DNA from: SZUA-35 sp963781035
GTDB taxonomy: Bacteria > Actinomycetota > Acidimicrobiia > Acidimicrobiales > SZUA-35
Reading direction: 5' to 3'
DNA: 64,000 bases
Assembly (NCBI GenBank): GCA_963781035.1
Contig: CAWAEN010000014.1
Span: 186,001 to 250,000 of the forward strand
Of the stretch, positions 10,231-21,030 are shown one piece after another. The first letter of the stretch is position 1. Each line of letters starts with the position of its first letter. The notes under the pieces are model-generated. The model was not told where the DNA came from. It ran no database searches and saw nothing but the letters and a program-made list of their open reading frames with translations. The position numbers and the translations under genes were made by a program.

Positions 10231-10803
10231 TCATCGACAGCCGTCCTCGGCGACGCGGATCGGTTCGACGATGGCCGGGGCCCCGCGGGCCACGACGACG
10301 GCAGCGAGCCTCCGATCCGATCCGATGGCCGAACCGACGTCGAGCGCGATCACGGCCTCGAACGCCGTCGCCAGCGCCTCGTCCGACCGCTGCCGGGATC
10401 GGTCGACCGCGCCTCGCAACGCCTCGACGTGGAGCGACAGCATCCGGTCGACCAGGTCGGGGGCGAAACCGAGCGAGGCGGCAACGACAGGATCAGTGGC
10501 CGCAATCAAGAACAAATCGGTACACATCGGATCGACATCGGCCCTGGGCCGACACTCGGGCCGCACCACCTGCTCGAGCATTACGACCAGTTCGCGCGGC
10601 GCGAGCTCGGGCCGTGCGACCAGGTCTGGCCGAGCGACCAGGTCTGGCGGCGCCAGTTCGACCGAAGTCGCCTCACAGCCCATCGGGCTGGTCGCTGTCG
10701 CCGGCGGCGGATCGCCCGGAGCCAGACCCTGGCTCGGCGGTGTCGCGGCGGTCGAGCACCCCACCACCATCGCCGCGAGGAAGACCATCGATCGAGCTGT
10801 CAT
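10231..10803 (-). CDS. Hypothetical lipoprotein
   Basis: I do not recognise a family. The product is 190 residues from the ATG at 10803. It begins with a lipoprotein signal peptide, MTARSMVFLAAMVVGC, whose lipobox ends at Cys16, so it should be anchored to the outer face of the membrane. A Pro-rich linker follows with a repeated ARPDLV unit encoded by an 18-base tandem repeat (10616-10651). The remainder is mostly helical and Ala/Leu-rich. It lies downstream of the large sigma-factor partner gene, separated by about 70 bases, and may belong to the same transcript. Confidence 0.6.
   Translation of the reverse strand: MTARSMVFLAAMVVGCSTAATPPSQGLAPGDPPPATATSPMGCEATSVELAPPDLVARPDLVARPELAPRELVVMLEQVVRPECRPRADVDPMCTDLFLIAATDPVVAASLGFAPDLVDRMLSLHVEALRGAVDRSRQRSDEALATAFEAVIALDVGSAIGSDRRLAAVVVARGAPAIVEPIRVAEDGCR
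10616..10651. repeat. 18-base tandem repeat inside lipoprotein gene
   Basis: Two adjacent copies of gcgaccaggtctggc plus three bases differ only at the last three positions. They encode the duplicated ARPDLV stretch of the lipoprotein linker on the minus strand. Confidence 0.75.
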
Positions 10804-10871
10804 GAGCACATCCTTCGAAGTGCGCCCCATCGGGGCGGTGTCGAGCTTCGGGGGAAGTGCTGTTGCTCAGG

Positions 10872-12560
10872 CTACGGGACCCACACCACGCCGACCACGC
10901 CGACGATCTCGGGGCCGCTCGCACCCATGGCGACGAAGAGGTTGACCGTCCGCCACCCGCTGCCGTCGTTGCTCGGATCGGTGAGCTGCACCACCGAGGT
11001 ACCGGCGAACCGGCTGGCGAACATGTCGTTCTGATTTCCGTACGGGGACACCTCGAACCCATCGAGCAAGTGCGACGGAGACCTTGGACTGGCCGAGCAG
11101 TCGTTGTGTCGGTGAGAAGAGCTCTCGTCCTGTCGCTTCGAGTGGGCCGACGAGGTCGGCCGGCAGCGTCCATTCGTCCGCCTTTTTCCAGAAGTCGAAC
11201 CGGCAAAGCGTCCCGGCCGGAACCCGACCGAAGGTCACTCTGCAGGCCGATCGTGACACCGCGGGAGCTCCATGGCAGGGCGGCAAAGGCACCGTCGTCG
11301 CCCCGCAGACCGGCGACGAAACCATCGCCGATCGAGCGGAGGTCGTCATCGGCGATTTCGGCGTCGATCGTCAGGTACCGGGCGTTGACCCAGCCCCACT
11401 GGCGCCCGTCGTCGAGCGGCTCCGGGAGCCAGACGTTCCACCATTCCTCGCCGCTCACCGTTGCCTGTTCGCCGTAGATGGGTTCCCCGTCACCGACGAA
11501 CGCCGAGAGAGCAGCACGTTTGCGGATACCACTCTGGCCCGAGGGGAGAACATCGAGCCGTTCGCCGTCGGTGCCGGGGAGACTGCGCACGACCAGTCCA
11601 CCGTCTGGGTCATCGACGGAGATGGACGTGACGAGATGGTCGGGGCCGGCCAGCGGTGCGTCGATGACCACGGGCACGGCCGAGAACGGGTTCGAGGCGG
11701 GTCTCGGTGCCGCCGGACGCCTGAACGACGACCCAGGCCGGCCCGGGCCCGGAGACCTCGAGATCGACCGAGAACGGGGCCAGGACTCCGAAGTTGCCGG
11801 CCATCGCCGACCGGCGGGCCAGCCAGACACCGTCACGGCTGGAGAACAGTTCGACGTTCACCGTTGGCATCTCTTCGAAGCCTTCGCCCTGACCGGACAC
11901 CGTCAGAGTCGAGCCCTTGATCGTCGAGAGCAACGACGGCGATTCGATGACCGCCCGTGGGGAGAGCGCCTGGACAACGACGACACCGCGGGAACCATCG
12001 TCCATGTCGACCGAGCCGAGCTGGAGGACGGTCACATCGCCGATCTCGCCGTTCTCGGAAATGCGGGTGACCCTGGCGAGAGAACCCTCGACCGACCAGG
12101 AAACGTCCTCGCCGTCACGTTGGATCAGCTCGAGGAAGCCCTGCACCGCGCCCCCAGGTGTCGAAGCCCGCGGACCGAGGATTCCGGCCGGCGCAGCCGG
12201 GAGATCGAATGAGTCCGGAGTTGCCTCGGACACCTGGGTCGAGGACGGCTCGTTCGCTGCCGCGTCGGCGTTCTGGTCGAGGGGCGGAAGCTCGTTCTCG
12301 ATGGCCGCCGCTCCGTTCGGATCGGTGGAGGAGGACGGAAGGGCAACGACGTCACCGTCGTTGCCGCCGCGAAGGGACAGCGCCCCGACGCCGCCGATCA
12401 CGAGGAGAACAGCAGCGGCAACGATCAGGCGGATGGACAGCCGAGGTCCAGACGAGGTCGGGGCCAATCGGGCCTCGATGCGCTTCAGTCCGTCGGCGGA
12501 CGGCTCGATTCGTTCGGCGTGAGAGTGGAGGGCGTCTCGGAGATCGTGTTCGATGGTCAT
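10872..12560 (-). CDS. Membrane-anchored sigma-factor partner with Ig-like and SH3-like domains (three frame breaks)
   Basis: This protein is about 561 residues after repair. Its ATG overlaps the stop of the ECF sigma gene (ATGA), the usual position of an anti-sigma factor. A cytoplasmic N-terminus of about 40 residues (MTIEHDLRDALHSHAE) is followed by one membrane segment (SIRLIVAAAVLLVIGGVGAL), a Ser/Asn/Glu-rich linker and an extracytoplasmic part. That part has a beta-sandwich resembling the Gmad2 immunoglobulin-like domain (VSGQGEGFEEMPTVNVELF) and an SH3-like module (EWWNVWLPEPLDDGRQWGWV). The frame breaks near 11690, 11240 and 11060, each repaired by dropping one base. I see no zinc HxxxCxxC anti-sigma motif, so anti-sigma activity is inferred from position. 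Confidence 0.7.
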
Positions 12561-13273
12561 GATGGGTTCTCGTCGTTGAGGTTCACGGCTGACAAATCGG
12601 CTGACACATCGCCCGACCCATCGGCTGACACATCGCCTGACATGTCGTCAGTGCCGAGCAGGTCGGCGAGCTTCTTGAGGCCGCGATGAGCGTGGGACTT
12701 CACCGAACCACGAGCGATGCCCAGCGTGTCGGCAATGTCGGCCTCCGACAGGTCGAGGTAGTACCGCAGGGCCAGCACCGAGGCCTGCTTCTCGGGCAAT
12801 CGGCGAAGCGCAGAGATGATGCGATCGTGCTCGGCCCCGGCGACGCCGCCTTCCTCGGCCGCGGCGACCGGGCTCGGGGTCTCGGGCGTGTGCGCCCGGC
12901 GGACCTGCCGCTTGCGGAGGGCAGACCGGGCTCCGTTCAACACCATCGAGCGGAGGTAGCCCGCCTCCTTGCCCGGTTCGATCGCGTAGTTGCCGGCCAC
13001 GAGCTTCACGAACGCGTCCTGCACGACCTCCTCGGCCGTTTCCTGGTCGTCGACGCTGAAAGAAGCGAGTCGAACCAGTGATCGATAGTGCTGCTCGTAG
13101 AGGTCGGGCAATGCGGCACGAAGCTCATCCCCGTGACGATCCGGTACGAGACGAAGGTCGGGGCGTCCAGCCTCGGCCTGACCGGCGCGGGGTCGTCGGA
13201 AACGCGGAGTTCGGTTCGACCGCGTCGACTGGCTTCTCCCAACTCCGTTGTCTTCCAAGGCCAACACCCTCAT
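12557..13273 (-). CDS. ECF-type RNA polymerase sigma factor
   Basis: This intact 238-residue sigma-70 family protein has an extended N-terminus. Region 2 is YEQHYRSLVRLASF followed by ETAEEVVQDAFVKL. Region 4 contains LPEKQASVLALRYYLDLSE and the helix-turn-helix ADIADTLGIARGSVKSH. It should direct RNA polymerase to a small regulon. Its neighbour at 12560 is a membrane protein that overlaps its stop codon and may hold it inactive. The C-terminal tail (SGDVSADGSGDVSADLS) is a low-complexity repeat encoded by near-perfect 24-base units. The first 45 or so residues are Arg-rich and may be over-called; the true start could be further downstream. Confidence 0.88.
   Translation of the reverse strand: MRVLALEDNGVGRSQSTRSNRTPRFRRPRAGQAEAGRPDLRLVPDRHGDELRAALPDLYEQHYRSLVRLASFSVDDQETAEEVVQDAFVKLVAGNYAIEPGKEAGYLRSMVLNGARSALRKRQVRRAHTPETPSPVAAAEEGGVAGAEHDRIISALRRLPEKQASVLALRYYLDLSEADIADTLGIARGSVKSHAHRGLKKLADLLGTDDMSGDVSADGSGDVSADLSAVNLNDENPS
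12586..12645. repeat. Tandem repeat at the 3' end of the sigma-factor gene
   Basis: Two 24-base copies (12598-12621 and 12622-12645) beginning cggctgacacatcgcc follow a 12-base partial copy (12586-12597). They encode the SGDVSAD repeats of the sigma factor tail, outside region 4. Confidence 0.7.
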
Positions 13274-13317
13274 GCTCGATACAGACGCCTCGCGGCGCTG
13301 TTCGGTTTACCGACGTG

Positions 13318-14553
13318 TCAGAACTTCGACAGGTTGTACGGTCGCCGTTCCGTCAGGAACGCTCGATCCACACGGCGAACGATGTCTGGGTCCGCCTGCA
13401 CGACACCGACGCGGGCCAACTCGCAGAGGCGGTGATCGCCGAGCAGGATCATCCCGAGGTGACCCGGTGACAGCTCGAGATCCGCTGGTTCATCGACCCG
13501 CTCGACCAGTGCAGCGCCGCTCGAGATCGTGACCCGCCAAGGACCCCGCTGATCATCGAAGAGCGAATCGTCGACGGCGAGCACGAACGTGTCGTCAGAT
13601 TCGTAGCTGCGAGCGGCCAGCAGGCTCGGTACGTCGAGCGGTCGGAGCCACAGCAGATCGTGCTCGTCCACTGCATGGAACTGGCGCGGATCGAAGAGTC
13701 GGTGACGAGCTGGGAAGTCGACCGGCCCTTCCGGCCAGCGAACGTTGCGTTGGAGCGGTACGCCCATTGCGAACTGGAACAACGCCAGTTCCGTGGTGAC
13801 CGATGATCCGAGCAGCTCGCGAATCGTGAGGACGTCGTCGTTGACCCAGCTTCCCTTCTCCTTGACGGAGTAGAGGAGGTAGCCGTCCGGGTGGCCGTGC
13901 GCGTCGCGATGAACAATGGCGATCTGCTTGCCGCCGCCTCGCCAGGTCGCCTTGGCACCACAGACACGCTGCCACCAGAGTTCGTTTCGCGACCCCGTAC
14001 CCGGCACGACTGCGGCGCACGCCTCGTATGCCGCTCGCAAGGGTTCGATGGCCTGTGTGATGTCACCGACCAGCTCGATGCTTCCGGGATCATCGAGCGG
14101 CTCGCGGAGACCCGCACGATCGGGATCGATCTCGTAGCCGACCACCGTGGTCGCGTGGCCGTAGCCGAACTGGCCGTAGATGCTCGACTCCGATGCATTC
14201 AGGAGCGAGGCGACGCTCCCCCGCTTCCGGGACCGTGTGAGGTGCTCGTTGATCATCGCACGGAGCGCACCCCGCCCCCGCTTGGTGATGTCGCCGCCGA
14301 CAGCGGTCAGCGCCGCAACCGGCACCGACGTCCCGCCCGGCAACGAGAGCTCGAACTCGTAGGCAGCGCACGAACCCAGCAGGTCGTCGCCGTCGGCCAC
14401 GCCGATGCACAACTCGTAGGGGACCTCCTGCTCCACCCGTTCCCGCTCCTCGGGCTTCGGTTCCTCCCACATCGCCCCGAAGGACGCAGCAACGAGCTGG
14501 TCGAACGGTCGCCACTCGTCGTAGTTCTCGGGGGTCACGATGCGAAGGCCCAT
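13318..14553 (-). CDS. Eis-like GNAT N-acetyltransferase
   Basis: This intact protein of 411 residues fits the Eis family, which transfers acetyl groups to amines such as aminoglycosides or lysines. The first GNAT domain holds the acetyl-CoA binding stretch AALTAVGGDITKRGRG-ALRA (about 80-100). A second GNAT-like region follows, and a C-terminal sterol-carrier-like domain ends SLLAARS...LSPGHLG and finally SKF. The terminal Phe matters because Eis enzymes use the C-terminal carboxylate as catalytic base and typically end in Phe. A Tyr (IYGQFGYGHAT) supplies the expected general acid region. It is divergent from the fatty-acid enzyme at 14667 with 113 bases between. Confidence 0.88.
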   Translation of the reverse strand: MGLRIVTPENYDEWRPFDQLVAASFGAMWEEPKPEERERVEQEVPYELCIGVADGDDLLGSCAAYEFELSLPGGTSVPVAALTAVGGDITKRGRGALRAMINEHLTRSRKRGSVASLLNASESSIYGQFGYGHATTVVGYEIDPDRAGLREPLDDPGSIELVGDITQAIEPLRAAYEACAAVVPGTGSRNELWWQRVCGAKATWRGGGKQIAIVHRDAHGHPDGYLLYSVKEKGSWVNDDVLTIRELLGSSVTTELALFQFAMGVPLQRNVRWPEGPVDFPARHRLFDPRQFHAVDEHDLLWLRPLDVPSLLAARSYESDDTFVLAVDDSLFDDQRGPWRVTISSGAALVERVDEPADLELSPGHLGMILLGDHRLCELARVGVVQADPDIVRRVDRAFLTERRPYNLSKF

Positions 14554-14666
14554 CGGGAGAGTCTGCCCGCCGGAGCGACCCGAGACTTCGCTTTTCGTAC
14601 GGACTGCGACCGTCGACCACTGCGTCCCTTTTGCCCCTCGGCCGCTGGCGCGGTAACAAGACCGCC

Positions 14667-16772
<2,106 letters not shown>

Positions 16773-16789
16773 GACCGGGGTCGCGGGGG

Positions 16790-18304
16790 TCAGCGGCGGG
16801 AGTTCAGGATCTGGTTGACGACCTTGCCGTCGGCCTGGCCGCGGGTGGCCTTCATGATCTGACCGGTGAAGAAGCCCTGCATCTTGCCTCGCTCACGATC
16901 GTCACCGTTGACGAAACGTTCCCACTCGTCGCCGTTCTCGGCGATCAGGTTGTCGATCAGCCCTTCGAGCTCGGATGTGTCCATCGCCTCGAAACCCATC
17001 GCCGCCGCGATGTCGGCCGGCGAACCACCTGAGCCGACCATCTCGGCCAGCACCGTCTTCGCCTGGGTCGACGTCAAGTCGCCACCGGTCTCCATCGAGA
17101 CGAGAGCGGCGAACGCGGCAGGATCGAGCGAACCGGCACCCTCATCGACCGACAGATTGTTGATCACGTGGTTGACTGCTCTACCTGCCTCGGCACCGGC
17201 CTCGATTGCCGCGATCGCCAGACCGTCGAGGTCTTTCTCGACGACGAGCGCCGCTTGCTCGGCGGCCACTCCCCGCTCGACCAGGCCCAGCCGTCGTTCA
17301 CGGGGCAACACCGGCAGTGACGCCCGGATCTCTTCGATCCATTCCGGCGATGGGTCGACCGGGACGAGGTCAGGGTCGGCGAAGTAGCGGTAGTCCTCGG
17401 CCTGCTCCTTGGAGCGCCCGGCCCGGGTTCGGCCACCCTCTTCATCCCAGTGACGGGTCTCCTGGACCGGCCGATCACCGGACTCGTAGAGGTCGACGTG
17501 CCGCTTGGCCTCGTACATGATCGCTCGGCCGAGCGAGCGCAACGAGTTCACGTTCTTCACTTCACATCTCGTCCGAAGCTCGTCGGAACCGGCAGGACGA
17601 ACCGAGATGTTCGCATCGACCCGAAGCGAACCTTCCTCGAACTTGCCGTCCGACACTTCGGTCGCGATGAGGATTCGCTGCAGCTCGGCGACGTACGCCT
17701 TGGCCTCCTCTGGGCCCCGAATGTCGGGATGCGAAACGATCTCGAGCAGCGGGACCCCGGCCCGGTTGTAGTCGACCAACGAGTAGCCGGCGTCGTGGAT
17801 GCGACCGGAATCACCGATGTGGGTGCTCTTCCCGGTGTCCTCCTCCATGTGGGCCCGTTCGACCCGAACGCGATAGCCGGACGGGAGCTCCAGCCAGCCG
17901 CTGATGTTCAGCGGTCGGTCGTACTGGCTGATCTGGTAGTCCTTCGGCATGTCGGGGTAGAAGTAGTTCTTCCTGGCGAACACGCAGCGCTGCACTGTGC
18001 AGTTGAGGGCCAGCCCGAGGCGAATCGAGAGCTCGACCGCTTTGCCGTTGACCACCGGCAGGGTGCCAGGCAACCCCAGACAGACCGGATGGACGTTCGT
18101 GTTCGGGTCGGAACCGAAGTGATTGCGGGCCGGCGAGAACATCTTGGTCTTGGTCGCGAGCTCGGCGTGGACCTCGAGTCCGATCACCATCTCCCATGCT
18201 TCGTCGAGCGACGTCGTTTCGCGCTGAACCGTCGAGTCGACGGTCCAGGTGTCGAGCAGCGTGCTCGACACCGGCTGTTCGATGGCCTGCTCCTGGTTGC
18301 TCAT
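16790..18304 (-). CDS. gatB: Asp-tRNA(Asn)/Glu-tRNA(Gln) amidotransferase subunit B
   Basis: This is the intact 504-residue kinase/transamidase subunit of GatCAB, which converts misacylated Asp-tRNA(Asn) or Glu-tRNA(Gln) to the amide form. The signature MVIGLEVHAELATKTKMF is followed by the Zn/active-site region and LELPSGYRVRVERAHMEEDTG (here split) with the conserved HMEEDTGKS. The C-terminal YqeY-like tail domain binds tRNA. It overlaps the 3' end of gatA by four bases (ATGA) and is the last gene of the gatC-gatA-gatB unit. Presence of GatCAB suggests the organism lacks at least one of AsnRS or GlnRS. Confidence 0.96.
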   Translation of the reverse strand: MSNQEQAIEQPVSSTLLDTWTVDSTVQRETTSLDEAWEMVIGLEVHAELATKTKMFSPARNHFGSDPNTNVHPVCLGLPGTLPVVNGKAVELSIRLGLALNCTVQRCVFARKNYFYPDMPKDYQISQYDRPLNISGWLELPSGYRVRVERAHMEEDTGKSTHIGDSGRIHDAGYSLVDYNRAGVPLLEIVSHPDIRGPEEAKAYVAELQRILIATEVSDGKFEEGSLRVDANISVRPAGSDELRTRCEVKNVNSLRSLGRAIMYEAKRHVDLYESGDRPVQETRHWDEEGGRTRAGRSKEQAEDYRYFADPDLVPVDPSPEWIEEIRASLPVLPRERRLGLVERGVAAEQAALVVEKDLDGLAIAAIEAGAEAGRAVNHVINNLSVDEGAGSLDPAAFAALVSMETGGDLTSTQAKTVLAEMVGSGGSPADIAAAMGFEAMDTSELEGLIDNLIAENGDEWERFVNGDDRERGKMQGFFTGQIMKATRGQADGKVVNQILNSRR

Positions 18305-19795
18305 GACCTCAACTCCGATCGACGGCTCGCATCAGCCGCTTCGAGGACCGCACCGACGGCCATGAGTCTGGACTCGCTCAACAACGGGCCCAGCACCTGC
18401 ACACCGACCGGGAGTCCCTCTCGACCCGATCCGAATGGCACCGAAATGGCAGGATGACCGGCCAGGTTCGACGGAATGGTCGCGACATCGTTGAGGTACA
18501 TCGCCAGCGGATCGTCCTTTGTGCCGAAGGGGAACGCGACACAGGGCGACGTCGGGGAGATCAGGACGTCGAAGTTCTCGTACGCCCGAGCGAAATCGTC
18601 GATGATCAACGTCCTGACCCGCTGCGCTTTGCCGTAGAACGCGTCGTAGTAGCCGGCGCTCAGGGCGTAGGTCCCGAGCATGATCCGGCGCTTCACCTCC
18701 GCACCGAAACCGGCGGTGCGAGACGCCTTCATCATTCCTGCCGTGTTGGCTGCGCCAGATTCCCGATGGCCGTAGCGAACACCGTCGTAGCGGGCCAGGT
18801 TCGACGACGCTTCCGCCGGTGCGATCAGGTAGTACGCCGAGAGGCCGTAGATCGTCGATGGCACCGAGACCTCGCCGACGGTTGCACCCGCGGCAGCAAG
18901 AGCCTCAGCCGCAGCAATCGTCTGGGCGAGCACTTCGGGTTCGAACCCATCGACGAGGTCGCCGGATCCCGCCAGCTCGGAGATGATGCCGACCCGCAGA
19001 CCGGCAACACCGTCGTCGAGATGAGGCAGCGTCGGTTCGATCACTTCAGGAATCGAGGTCGAGTCGCGCCGATCATGACCGGCGATCACGTCGAACAGGG
19101 TGGCGGCATCAGCCACGGTCCTGGCGAACGGCCCGATCTGATCGAGTGACGACGCAAAGGCAATGAGGCCATAGCGGCTCACAGCGCCGTATGTGGGCTT
19201 GAAACCGACCACACCGCAGAGCGCGGCAGGCTGGCGAATCGATCCGCCCGTGTCCGACCCGAGCGAGATCGGCGCGAATCCGGCCGCCACGGCCGCCGAC
19301 GACCCGCCAGACGAGCCACCGGGAACCAGGCTCGTGTCGAGCGGATTCTTGGTCGGGCCGAAGGCGGAGTTCTCGGTGGAGGAGCCCATCGCGAACTCGT
19401 CGAGGTTGGTCTTGCCGACGGCAACGGCGCCGGCCGCGGCCACCTTCTCGACCGACCGTGGCGTCGTACGGCGGCTTCCACCCGTCGAGAATCTTCGAAG
19501 AACAGGTGGTGGGGATGCCCCGCGTGCACAGGTTGTCCTTCAACGCGATCGGCACACCGGCCAGCGGGCCGGCACGCTCACCCCTTGCGATGCGGTCGTC
19601 GACGGCCTTCGCTGCGGCCCTGGCCGAGTCGACCAACACACAGTTGAAGGCGTGGATCTCGGATTCTCGTCGCTCGATTGCATCGAGGTGAGCGTCGATG
19701 ACGTCGGCGGCGCGGATCTCCCCGGCGTTGACCGCGGCGGCGATACCGACCGCTGTGGTCGGCAGACCGTGGCTGCTCGAACCGTCCGACATCAC
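18301..19795 (-). CDS. gatA: Asp-tRNA(Asn)/Glu-tRNA(Gln) amidotransferase subunit A (one frame break)
   Basis: This is the amidase-signature subunit, about 497 residues after repair, which releases ammonia from glutamine for GatB. The Ser-cisSer-Lys triad is visible: Lys in PIALKDNLCTRG, the cis-Ser in GGSSGGS and the nucleophile in GSDTGGSIRQP. Its ATG overlaps the gatC stop (ATGA, 19792-19795). The frame breaks near 19455-19460, where one extra G separates YDATV from VEKVAAAGAVAVGKTNLDEF. Both flanks match GatA, so this is an intact gene with a probable sequence error. Confidence 0.95.
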
Positions 19796-20109
19796 ATCTC
19801 CTCCCCGAGTGCCGGCGGCACCTTGAACTGGTGCGCCTCGGAGTCCGGGGCAGCCGCCAGCGCCTCGTCGCTGACATCGACTGCCTCCACGACATCATCT
19901 CGAAAGACGTTCCGCAGCGGATACGGATGATGGGTCGGCGCAACATCGCCGACGTCGAGGGCCTCGACGTCAGCCGCATGCTCGAGAATGGCTGCCAGCT
20001 GCCCGGTGAACGTCGCCAGCTCCTCATCGGTCAACTCGAGCATCGCGAGATCTGCGACCTTGGCGACATCATCAGCGGTCAACCCGACGTGTTCTCGATC
20101 ATCAGACAT
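19792..20109 (-). CDS. gatC: Asp-tRNA(Asn)/Glu-tRNA(Gln) amidotransferase subunit C
   Basis: This intact 105-residue belt-like subunit wraps around GatA and links it to GatB. Recognisable features are the N-terminal VAKVADLAMLELTDEEL helix, a TGQLAAILEHAADVEALD helix and the PTHHPYPLRNVFRDD segment. It is the first gene of gatC-gatA-gatB. Start ATG 20109 is the only plausible one. Confidence 0.95.
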   Translation of the reverse strand: MSDDREHVGLTADDVAKVADLAMLELTDEELATFTGQLAAILEHAADVEALDVGDVAPTHHPYPLRNVFRDDVVEAVDVSDEALAAAPDSEAHQFKVPPALGEEM

Positions 20110-20154
20110 CTGGGCAAAGCTATCGACGATCCAGCGAGGACCGAGGACGTTTCT

Positions 20155-20487
20155 TCAGGAGTACGGATCGTCGTCGAGCGGCTCCTGCCACCAATCAGCG
20201 GGAGCCGGCACCCAGTCGGGATCGGGGTGGATGCAATCGACCGGACACACCGGCAGACACTTGTCGCAGCCGGAGCACAGCTCGGGGATGATGACGACGT
20301 CGATGCTGTGGTTGAAGATCGCACCCAGAGGCTTCGGGCAGGCACGAAGGCAGGCATCGCAGTTGATGCACTCCATCATGTCGATCATCATCGGCGGGTT
20401 CTTCCAGACCGGGTTCCTCTCGCGAGTCTCGATCCGATGCTGGCGACCCGTCTTCCGCTGAGCGGGTGGAGAGTCCGGCGACGCCAT
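20155..20487 (-). CDS. Ferredoxin, two [4Fe-4S] clusters
   Basis: This 110-residue electron-transfer protein carries two cysteine sets, CINCDACLRACP and CSGCDKCLPVCPVDC, consistent with a 2x[4Fe-4S] bacterial ferredoxin. An N-terminal tail of about 38 residues precedes the first cluster. The acidic, Trp-containing C-terminus (WWQEPLDDDPYS) is similar to ferredoxins that serve actinobacterial oxidoreductases. It lies upstream of gatC in the same orientation with a 45-base gap, and divergently from the SCP2 gene. Its redox partner is not identifiable here. Confidence 0.9.
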   Translation of the reverse strand: MASPDSPPAQRKTGRQHRIETRERNPVWKNPPMMIDMMECINCDACLRACPKPLGAIFNHSIDVVIIPELCSGCDKCLPVCPVDCIHPDPDWVPAPADWWQEPLDDDPYS

Positions 20488-20610
20488 GCGGCGACGTTAG
20501 CCGACCCGCGAACACCGACCAATGAGTCGCTGACGAGCCGGACCTCGACATGCCACGAACGGCTCGCCGGATGTAGCGTGCAGGCACTCTCGAGTCCACC
20601 CGGAGTCTGC

Positions 20611-21030
20611 GTGACACAGCCCGAACCCTTTCTCTCCGATCGCTGGATCGACAATGCTCGCGCTCTTCGTGCCGAGTTCGACGATCAAATCCCCGTCCCG
20701 CCGATCGCGGTGCGGATGAACGTCATCGTGACCGACATCGGCCATCGGCCAGACGGCCCTCTGCACGGCCACATCGACAGCTCCGACGGCGATCTCATCG
20801 TCGAGAAGGGCCACCTCGACGATGCCGAGCTGACGATCACCGTCGACTACGCAACAGCGAAGGCCGCCTTCGTCACACGCGATCCACAAGCGGTCATGCA
20901 AGCCTTCTTCGCCGGCAAGATCTTCGTCGATGGCGACGTGTCCCGCCTCATGGCACTGCAGCCCGGACCCCCCAACGGCGCAGCGATCGAGATGTATCAG
21001 CGACTCTCGGCCATGACCTCGGCCGACTGA
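20611..21030 (+). CDS. SCP2 sterol-carrier domain protein
   Basis: This is an intact 139-residue protein from the GTG at 20611 (reads MTQPEPFLSDRW). The core (AELTITVDYATAKAAFVTRD, then PQAVMQAFFAGKIFVDGD) is the SCP2 lipid-binding fold: a hydrophobic tunnel protein that may bind lipids or acyl-CoA. Upstream frame extends open but without recognisable sequence, so the GTG is preferred. Its 3' end overlaps the predicted 3' end of the convergent MFS gene by about 34 bases. The ligand is unknown. Confidence 0.85.
   Translation: MTQPEPFLSDRWIDNARALRAEFDDQIPVPPIAVRMNVIVTDIGHRPDGPLHGHIDSSDGDLIVEKGHLDDAELTITVDYATAKAAFVTRDPQAVMQAFFAGKIFVDGDVSRLMALQPGPPNGAAIEMYQRLSAMTSAD

Noticed and set aside
14554..14666. 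A small gene between the Eis-like and FadB-like genes
   Set aside because: No open frame with a start and ribosome-binding site is supported there. It looks like a divergent promoter region.
20497..21030. A long C-terminal extension of the MFS exporter across the SCP2 gene
   Set aside because: It would be antisense to a conserved gene. A one-base correction gives a stop at 20997.
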